Assembly: GCA_002728935.1 (NCBI GenBank)
Contig: PBWF01000010.1
Span: 11,571-23,975 of the forward strand
Length of the DNA: 12,405 bases
Reading direction: 5' to 3'
DNA from: Gammaproteobacteria bacterium
GTDB lineage: Bacteria; Pseudomonadota; Gammaproteobacteria; Pseudomonadales; Azotimanducaceae_A
Both the position numbers and the translations under genes were made by a program. Below, in pieces: positions 7,085 to 12,405 of the stretch. Position 1 is the stretch's first letter. The number at the start of each line of letters is the position of its first letter. The notes beneath the pieces were generated by a model. That model was given only the letters and a program-made list of their open reading frames with translations, was not told the DNA's origin and did no database searches.

Positions 7085-8224
7085 CTAGCTCGCAAACGAT
7101 GGCTCGATACTTCGAGAAACCAACTCTTTCATAATCTCACTGGTGCCACCATAAATGCGTTGAATCCTGGCATCAACATAGGCTCTAGAAATCGGGTACT
7201 CACTCATATAGCCGTAGCCCCCGAACAGTTGAAGACACTGATCGACGACCCTCCCTTGCATTTCACTAGATGAGAGCTTCAGCATCGATGCCTCAGCACT
7301 AGTCAGCTCGCCCTCGATAAATTTCCGAGTATATTTCTCTGCCAAAGCACGATTCAATTCTATCTCGGTTTTCATCTCTGCTAATTTGTACCGAGTGTTT
7401 TGAAACGAAGCGATGGTTGATCCAAACGCTCTACGCTCGTGAACATAGTCCACAGCCAAATCAAACGCTCCTTGAGCCGCGCCTACGCAGCCTATCCCTA
7501 AAATTAGACGCTCTCGCGGCAGCTCATTCATCATGTTGTAAAAGCCTTTACCCTCGCCACCTAGAATGTCCGCCCCAGACACCCTCAGGTCTTCGAAAAA
7601 CAGCTCAGAGGTATCTCCGCTGTGGAGCCCCATCTTTTCTAGGTTTCGACCCCGATTAAACCCTGGCTTCGACGTATCCACTGCGAATAAGGTAATGCCC
7701 TTGGCGCCTTTGTTTGGATCAGTTTTTGTAGCGAGCACCAGCACATCGCAATGTTGCCCGTTGGTGATAAAAGTCTTTTGACCATTGATGCAGTAATCGT
7801 CACCATCTTTGATGGCAGCGGTGCGGATCCCTTGGAGATCACTGCCAGCACCTGGCTCACTCATACCTATGGCTCCAACAGCCTCGCCCGATACCATCTT
7901 TGGCAACCACGTTTGGCGTTGCTCTTCAGAACCAAGGTTCAAGATGTAGGGCGCAACAATGTCGGAGTGCACTGACAGCCCACTAGCAAGTGCGCCAAAG
8001 CCCGCACGTGACACTTCATCGACTATGGAAGCGCTTAGCTCGAAAGAGACTCCATACCCACCATACACTTCCGGCATATCAACACAAAGGAACCCTTCCT
8101 CACCTAGACGATTCCAGAGTGAGCGAGGCCAAATTCCGGATGACTCCCAATCTTCGTAATGAGGCGCGACTTCCTCATTCAAAAATCGACGCAGATTATC
8201 TAAGAACAACTCACGCTGCTGCAT
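7085..8224 (-). CDS. Acyl-CoA dehydrogenase, LCAD/IVD-type catalytic residue
   Basis: This 379-residue protein is full length for an acyl-CoA dehydrogenase (FAD, acyl-CoA to trans-2-enoyl-CoA). Landmarks are PEVYGGYGVS (51-60), the FAD-binding AIGMSEPGAGSDL (118-130), GQKTFITNG (148-156), ERRAFG (263-268), QLFGGYGYMSEYP (332-344) and RIYGGTSEIMKEL (356-368). In medium-chain enzymes the base is the Glu of YEGT; here that position is glycine (G359). Instead Glu238, just before the conserved Arg239 in LPRERL, matches the helix-G glutamate of long-chain and isovaleryl-CoA dehydrogenases. The start is uncertain: the frame is open to a GTG at 8305, but a TATACT -10-like box (8291-8296) lies inside that extension. 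I use the ATG at 8224; a TTG at 8254 with AAGG 9 bases before it is an alternative. It is divergent from the SDR gene. Confidence 0.9.
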   Translation of the reverse strand: MQQRELFLDNLRRFLNEEVAPHYEDWESSGIWPRSLWNRLGEEGFLCVDMPEVYGGYGVSFELSASIVDEVSRAGFGALASGLSVHSDIVAPYILNLGSEEQRQTWLPKMVSGEAVGAIGMSEPGAGSDLQGIRTAAIKDGDDYCINGQKTFITNGQHCDVLVLATKTDPNKGAKGITLFAVDTSKPGFNRGRNLEKMGLHSGDTSELFFEDLRVSGADILGGEGKGFYNMMNELPRERLILGIGCVGAAQGAFDLAVDYVHERRAFGSTIASFQNTRYKLAEMKTEIELNRALAEKYTRKFIEGELTSAEASMLKLSSSEMQGRVVDQCLQLFGGYGYMSEYPISRAYVDARIQRIYGGTSEIMKELVSRSIEPSFAS

Positions 8225-8512
8225 GTCTAATTGATTTCCAAAGCTAGCTTCCAAGGGGACTGACCTTTTCGTGTGTTTTAAGGGGACCACAGTATAATTT
8301 CTCACTGTTGGAGGGTATAGGAGTCAGCTATTCAAAAAATGCTGTTTTTAAAAATTTGCAAGCAGTTTCGTCGACAAACCCTTAACAACGGCTTTTTTTA
8401 AAACACTTTTAGCCGGGATTTCCCTTCGCATGTCGCGATTCAGCTGTGCTCCAAGAACTTTCCGACCATGCGAACGTGCGCCTTCTTAGACCCGCGGAAC
8501 CAATAACAGACC

Positions 8513-8540
8513 TTGAAATCACTTAGTGTGTTTTTATATT
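8513..8540 (+). promoter_or_regulatory. Candidate sigma-70 promoter upstream of the SDR gene
   Basis: TTGAAA at 8513-8518 and TATATT at 8535-8540 are each 5-of-6 matches to the consensus boxes, with a 16-base spacer. Transcription would start near 8547, about 218 bases before the SDR start codon, so the leader would be long. Confidence 0.4.
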
Positions 8541-8597
8541 GGACGAGGTACAGATGACCTAATGCCAGCAAGACCCAGGGTTTATCTTCGTCGTAAC

Positions 8598-8630
8598 CTG
8601 AGTAACTCGATCCACGCTCAGATTTTTTTT
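8598..8630 (+). terminator. Terminator-like hairpin with T8 tract in the SDR leader
   Basis: CTGAG at 8598-8602 pairs with CTCAG at 8617-8621, extendable by one U-G pair, followed after one base by eight T (8623-8630). The stem is short and the loop long, so any termination would be weak or conditional. With the promoter at 8513-8540 it would delimit a transcript of roughly 84 bases. Confidence 0.3.
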
Positions 8631-8764
8631 AAAACAGAAAAAGATCATCGTGCTATCTCCTAGAATCATTCGCGGATGGCTCGACTTGAGCGCCAAAATC
8701 ACGATTCTGTTGTTATTCACGAATGAATCTGGCGTAATCGAAGTCGATGAATGGGGAATAAAAA

Positions 8765-9655
8765 ATGAGCGAATTCAAGGACAAAGTCGTTGTGGTTACA
8801 GGCGCCGGCGGAGGGCTTGGACGCTCTCATGCGTTAGAGTTCGCAAAGCGTGGAGCTAAAGTAGTTGTCAATGACCTTGGCGGCTCAGCTGATGGGGTCG
8901 GTGCTAGCGATATGGCGGATCAAGTCGTTCAAGAAATCCGAGATCAAGGCGGTATTGCCATCGCTAACAAAGCCTCAGTTTCCGACAGGGCAGGAGCAAA
9001 AAGTATCATCGATGACGCCATTGCGGAATTCGGAACCATTGACATTCTTGTGAACAATGCTGGCATTTTGAGGGATAAGACCTTCAAAAAAATGGATTTG
9101 GATGATTGGGATATCGTCATCAGTGTTCACTTAAACGGCACGGCGTACGTTACTCATGCCGCTTGGCCCATCATGTATGAAAAGAATTACGGTCGCGTAG
9201 TGCTCACCAGCTCAACCTCAGGCATCTTCGGCAACTTTGGCCAAGCCAACTATGGAGCTGCGAAAATGGGAATGGTGGGCATGATGAATGTGTTGGCGCT
9301 CGAGGGAGCATCAAAAAATGTTCGGGTTAACACGCTGGCCCCTGCGGCGGCCACCCGGTTGACGAATACTATCCCCGGGCGAGACGAGGACTTATCAAGC
9401 CCTGACCCCGCTCGGGCCCCAGATTTGGTGACTCCTGCAGTACTTTACATGTGTGCTGAAGACGCACCGAATGGGAAAATCATCCAAGCAGGCAATGGCC
9501 GGTTCAGCGCCGCCGCGGTCTTTAGTAATGATGGTGTAAATCAGGGTGCGAGTGCATCTTATGAAACTTTCATGGATGACGAAGAAATTATCATGGACCT
9601 AAGCACAGCCGAGGAAGGCTGGGCGTTTAGACGCAAACAAAAAAAGTCCTCTTAA
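8765..9655 (+). CDS. Short-chain dehydrogenase, MFE-2-like (3R)-hydroxyacyl-CoA dehydrogenase type
   Basis: The 296-residue protein is a classical Rossmann-fold SDR. It has the cofactor loop TGAGGGLG at 12-19, an acidic residue D37 in NDLGGS that favours NAD over NADP, NNAG at 97-100, and the catalytic tetrad N124 (HLNG), S150, Y163 and K167 (ANYGAAK). The long NDLGGSADG insertion and the stretch SGIFGNFGQANYGAAK closely resemble the dehydrogenase domain of eukaryotic multifunctional enzyme type 2 (HSD17B4), which oxidises (3R)-hydroxyacyl-CoA; bacterial relatives are stand-alone proteins like this one. The substrate is inferred, not shown. The start ATG at 8765 has GGGGA at 8753-8757, 7 bases upstream. 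It is divergent from the acyl-CoA dehydrogenase and convergent with modF; no MaoC-type hydratase, its usual partner step, is in the window. Confidence 0.9.
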   Translation: MSEFKDKVVVVTGAGGGLGRSHALEFAKRGAKVVVNDLGGSADGVGASDMADQVVQEIRDQGGIAIANKASVSDRAGAKSIIDDAIAEFGTIDILVNNAGILRDKTFKKMDLDDWDIVISVHLNGTAYVTHAAWPIMYEKNYGRVVLTSSTSGIFGNFGQANYGAAKMGMVGMMNVLALEGASKNVRVNTLAPAAATRLTNTIPGRDEDLSSPDPARAPDLVTPAVLYMCAEDAPNGKIIQAGNGRFSAAAVFSNDGVNQGASASYETFMDDEEIIMDLSTAEEGWAFRRKQKKSS

Positions 9656-9759
9656 ACACATGTTGCGTCGGGCGCGCACCACAGAAAGGTAGCGCTGGCA
9701 CTCAGCGGCGGAATTGATCAACCGCATTGTGCAAAGCCCACCCGTCGAATCCCCAATCC

Positions 9760-11190
9760 TTAGCGCTTGGGTAGGAATTGACGCATATCTAGCACTCGGT
9801 CAATGGAGGCAATCTGGTCGCTCTCGTCATGGCTGACATAGACGATCGCTGTCTCCTCTTGCTCTATTAATTGCTCGATAAACGCCACTACTAGCGCGCG
9901 ATTCTTACCGTCGAGCCCTAGACAAGGCTCATCGAGCAGCAGGAGCGGCGGACTCTTGATCATTGATCGCGCAATAAGAACCAGGCGTTGGGCGCCAAAG
10001 GACAGCTTGGAGAAAGGCGCCTGTTTGAGATGAGTGAGGCCCAATCGTTCAAGCCAAATCGACGCGTGAGCTTGCTCAGATTCGGTGGCTTTCTGATACA
10101 AACCGATCGAGTCATAAAAACCTGAGAGCAATGTGCGCTCGACCGATGTCGACATCCGGTGCGCCACTTGAATCGAAGAGGATACAACCCCTATGTACCG
10201 CTTCACATCCCAGATACTCTCGCCAGAGCCCCGCTTGAAACCAAACACTTGCACATCATTGACATAGCACTGGGGATGATCCCCAGTGATCAGCTGTAGA
10301 AGCGACGTCTTTCCTGCGCCATTTGGACCAGTAACCTGCCAATGCTCACTAGACCCAATGGCCCAGTTAAGGTTTTCAAATATGGCTTGCCCGCCGTAGG
10401 CGATCGTTACGTCTTTTAACTCAACCAGCGGCGACAGCGATACTTGGTCCCGCTCGGACCATGTAGGAATCGCCACCGGCTGGCCGGATAAACGCTTGAC
10501 GTGCGCAAGCCATTCGGCGCCCTCTTCATTGTCGACGGCGCTAATCTCCTCGACTTGACCTCGCGCCATGAACATTAACTGATTAACGTCACAGGGGAGG
10601 TTCTCGGGCTTGTTGGTCGCCAAAATCAGCGTCCGGTCTCCAAGAAGCGAATCGAAGTGATCCATCATCCAAGCGAGAGACTCGGCATCCAAACCTTGGA
10701 AGGGCTCATCCAGGATCAATGTGTCAGCTGTGGACGCCAGCGCCCTGGCGAGCAGTAATTTTCGTGTCTCGCCCGTGGAAAGGGAGCGGAACGCTTTATC
10801 GAGCACACCACCCAGATTAAGCCCGTCCAACAGCTGATCGAGACGCGCAGCATCTTGTTCTATCTGATGAAGTATTGAGGCTGCCTTGGTGCCATCAACC
10901 ACTTGGCCGGATAAATCGCCTTGCTCAAGCGCAATTTCTTCCTCAATCAATGCGTTTTGGAAGCCACTTGATACCACTGCACATTGACTAGGGACCACTC
11001 GGTCACCAGAAACGCAATCACCCATCCCCGTTAGGGCTGACAGCATGGCAGACTTACCGGCGCCATTCTCGCCAAGCACCAACCACCGATCACCGGGTTC
11101 GATAGACCAGGTAGTCGGTCCTAATGAGAAAGAGTAGGACAGGCGGATAGTGGCCTCACTAAGACCAAATACCGCCTCATGACTGATCAT
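9760..11190 (-). CDS. modF: ModF-like tandem ABC ATPase
   Basis: The 476 residues form two ABC ATPase domains with no membrane segment. Domain 1: Walker A GENGAGKS (40-47), signature LSTGE (137-141), Walker B LILDEP (158-163). Domain 2: Walker A GPNGAGKT (288-295), signature-like LSFGA (396-400), Walker B LLLLDEP (416-422), switch His454 in VSHDE. STGETRK, GSGESIWDVKRYIG and LSGFYDSIGLY match E. coli ModF (PhrA) almost residue for residue, and the length is close to its 490. ModF is linked by name and operon (modEF) to molybdate regulation, but its mechanism is poorly known. In domain 1 the switch histidine is replaced (ILATNKPE, N193), as I recall also for E. coli ModF. The only good start, ATG at 11190, is 7 bases after the ilvC stop with no clear ribosome site, so translation is probably coupled to ilvC. 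Confidence 0.9.
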   Translation of the reverse strand: MISHEAVFGLSEATIRLSYSFSLGPTTWSIEPGDRWLVLGENGAGKSAMLSALTGMGDCVSGDRVVPSQCAVVSSGFQNALIEEEIALEQGDLSGQVVDGTKAASILHQIEQDAARLDQLLDGLNLGGVLDKAFRSLSTGETRKLLLARALASTADTLILDEPFQGLDAESLAWMMDHFDSLLGDRTLILATNKPENLPCDVNQLMFMARGQVEEISAVDNEEGAEWLAHVKRLSGQPVAIPTWSERDQVSLSPLVELKDVTIAYGGQAIFENLNWAIGSSEHWQVTGPNGAGKTSLLQLITGDHPQCYVNDVQVFGFKRGSGESIWDVKRYIGVVSSSIQVAHRMSTSVERTLLSGFYDSIGLYQKATESEQAHASIWLERLGLTHLKQAPFSKLSFGAQRLVLIARSMIKSPPLLLLDEPCLGLDGKNRALVVAFIEQLIEQEETAIVYVSHDESDQIASIDRVLDMRQFLPKR

Positions 11191-11197
11191 CGGTTGA

Positions 11198-12405
11198 TTA
11201 GATTGCTCGCTTCATGGCGGTCATGTAACCACGCAGGACTCGGCCAATATCCTCAACTGGATGGTTTCGAATTTCCTCATTCACTTGGATCAGCGTTTGA
11301 TTGTCGACCCCTTGATCATTGAGCCCAAGCCCGTGACCAATCACGTCAGCGTCAATGCCTTCCATGAACGACTGAAGCAGGGGCAGGCACGCGTGGTTGT
11401 ATAGATAGCAGCCATACTCAGCGGTGTCAGAAATCGTACTGTTCATTTCGTACAGCTTCTTCCGAGCGATGGTGTTCGCGATCAATGGCACCTCATGGAG
11501 ACTTTCATAATACGCTGATTCAGCCTTGATCCCGGCAGCGGTCATCGTCTCAAACGCGAGTTCAACCCCTGCTTTCACCATAGCCACCATCAAGATGCCA
11601 AGATCAAAATAAGCCTGCTCGGAGATATCTGTCTCCTCGCTCGCGTCAGTAGTTTCGAAAACAGTCTCTCCCGTTTCTTGTCGCCACCCTAATAGCTTGG
11701 CGTCATCATCTGCCCAGTCGTCCATCATCCCGCTGCTGAACGCACCGGTCATGATGTCGTCCATATGCTTCTCGTACAGCGGGCGCATCAGGTCTTTCAG
11801 CGTCTCTGCAAGCTCAAACGCACGTATTTTTCCGGGGTTTGAGAGACGGTCCATCATATTGGTGATGCCGCCGTGCTTTAACGCCTCGGTCACTGTCTCC
11901 CAACCATATTGAATCAGTTTTGCGGCGAATCCAGCATCGACTCCCTTTTCGATCATCTTGTCGAAACATAGCAGCGAGCCAGTCTGCAGCATTCCGCACA
12001 AAATAGTTTGTTCTCCCATCAGGTCGGATTTCACCTCGGCTACGAAGGACGACCTTAAAACACCTGCTCGATCACCACCCGTTCCCGCCGCATATGCTTT
12101 AGCAATCGCCAAGCCATCGCCGTTGGGGTCATTTTCAGGATGCACTGCGATGAGCGTTGGCACACCAAACCCTCGCTTGTACTCTTCGCGAACCTCGGTG
12201 CCGGGACACTTAGGGGCCACCATGATCACCGTGATGTCGGGGCGAATCACTTGTCCCTCTTCGACAATGTTGAACCCGTGCGAGTAGGCAAGACAGGCGC
12301 CCTGTTTCATTAACGGCTCAATTTCTTTAACGACGTGACTATGCTGTTTATCAGGCGTCAGATTAAGAACCAGGTCGGCAGAAGGGATAAGCTCGTCATA
12401 GGTGC
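11198..12405 (-). CDS. ilvC: Ketol-acid reductoisomerase, class II (5' end cut by window)
   Basis: The visible 401 residues align throughout with E. coli IlvC, from residue about 91 to the C-terminus; the N-terminal NADPH-binding loop lies beyond base 12405. The enzyme converts 2-acetolactate and 2-aceto-2-hydroxybutyrate to dihydroxy acids in valine, isoleucine and leucine synthesis, using Mg2+ and NADPH. Active-site residues are present: the His of AYSHGF (E. coli H132), the Lys of VAPKCPGT (K155), the metal ligands Asp and Glu of KSDLMGE (D217, E221), and the two Glu of YYESLHE (E389, E393). The reading frame stays open past the internal ATG at 12310 to the window edge, encoding [18 protein letters not shown], so that ATG is not the start. 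The duplicated C-terminal knotted domain marks the long class II form found in enteric and marine gammaproteobacteria. Confidence 0.97.
   Translation of the reverse strand, partial: TYDELIPSADLVLNLTPDKQHSHVVKEIEPLMKQGACLAYSHGFNIVEEGQVIRPDITVIMVAPKCPGTEVREEYKRGFGVPTLIAVHPENDPNGDGLAIAKAYAAGTGGDRAGVLRSSFVAEVKSDLMGEQTILCGMLQTGSLLCFDKMIEKGVDAGFAAKLIQYGWETVTEALKHGGITNMMDRLSNPGKIRAFELAETLKDLMRPLYEKHMDDIMTGAFSSGMMDDWADDDAKLLGWRQETGETVFETTDASEETDISEQAYFDLGILMVAMVKAGVELAFETMTAAGIKAESAYYESLHEVPLIANTIARKKLYEMNSTISDTAEYGCYLYNHACLPLLQSFMEGIDADVIGHGLGLNDQGVDNQTLIQVNEEIRNHPVEDIGRVLRGYMTAMKRAI

Larger units (their letters stand above)
8225..8764. other. Divergent intergenic region between acyl-CoA dehydrogenase and SDR genes
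   Basis: No gene is supported in these bases. The left part (minus strand) has a TATACT box at 8291-8296 that may be the -10 element for the acyl-CoA dehydrogenase, without a good -35. An AT-rich inverted repeat CGGCT/AGCCG (8389-8393 and 8411-8415) encloses a small AAAA/TTTT stem. The right part has a plus-strand promoter-like pair and a terminator-like hairpin, listed separately. A 69-codon frame from 8650 runs into the SDR gene in another frame and has no ribosome site or recognisable content. Confidence 0.5.

Noticed and set aside
8650..8859. 69-codon frame overlapping the SDR start
   Set aside because: Out of frame with the SDR gene, lacks a ribosome site, and its end is Arg-rich shadow sequence.
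9693..9707. 5-bp hairpin CGCTG/CAGCG between the SDR and modF genes
   Set aside because: Short stem with no U-tract in either direction; not enough to call a terminator.
12308..12310. ATG at 12310 as the ilvC start
   Set aside because: The frame remains open upstream to the window edge and that translation aligns with IlvC residues before this methionine.

Overview
The window looks like a chromosomal segment of a marine-type gammaproteobacterium. It carries a long-form (E. coli-like) IlvC, a ModF-like tandem ABC ATPase, a DUF5916 outer-membrane protein and several fatty-acid or isoprenoid-type catabolic enzymes. This mix is common in OM60/NOR5-like (Halieaceae) genomes, but that placement is inference from gene content, not from a marker gene. 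There are nine protein genes, two of them cut by the window ends. I see no rRNA, tRNA, CRISPR array, transposase or integrase.

Layout: (1) 1-1497, minus strand: the N-terminal part of an acyl-CoA dehydrogenase (runs off the left end) and, upstream of it, an LLM-class flavin oxidoreductase. (2) 1498-1694: a divergent promoter region. (3) 1695-2390, plus: a membrane-anchored DsbA-like thioredoxin-fold protein with a CIHC active site. (4) 2391-2588: a convergent gap with a perfect 9-bp hairpin. (5) 2589-8224, minus: an LCAD-type acyl-CoA dehydrogenase, an acyl-CoA synthetase and a DUF5916 outer-membrane protein, in that transcription order, with non-coding gaps of about 336 and 218 bases. (6) 8225-8764: a divergent non-coding region with a candidate promoter and a terminator-like hairpin upstream of the next gene. 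(7) 8765-9655, plus: a short-chain dehydrogenase resembling the (3R)-hydroxyacyl-CoA dehydrogenase domain of peroxisomal MFE-2. (8) 9760-12405, minus: ilvC (5' end outside the window) followed after 7 bases by modF.

How the genes may work together: the synthetase would activate a carboxylic acid to its CoA ester, the two acyl-CoA dehydrogenases would introduce the alpha,beta double bond, and the SDR would oxidise a 3-hydroxyacyl-CoA. The LLM oxidoreductase could act on an unusual part of the substrate. No hydratase or thiolase is present here, so this is a partial beta-oxidation-like set whose substrate cannot be read from the sequence. The ilvC-modF pair is biosynthetic/housekeeping and probably a separate unit. 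I did not find convincing evidence of a wholly new system. The more unusual points are the ilvC-modF junction, the possible short leader RNA before the SDR, and some palindromes in gene gaps.
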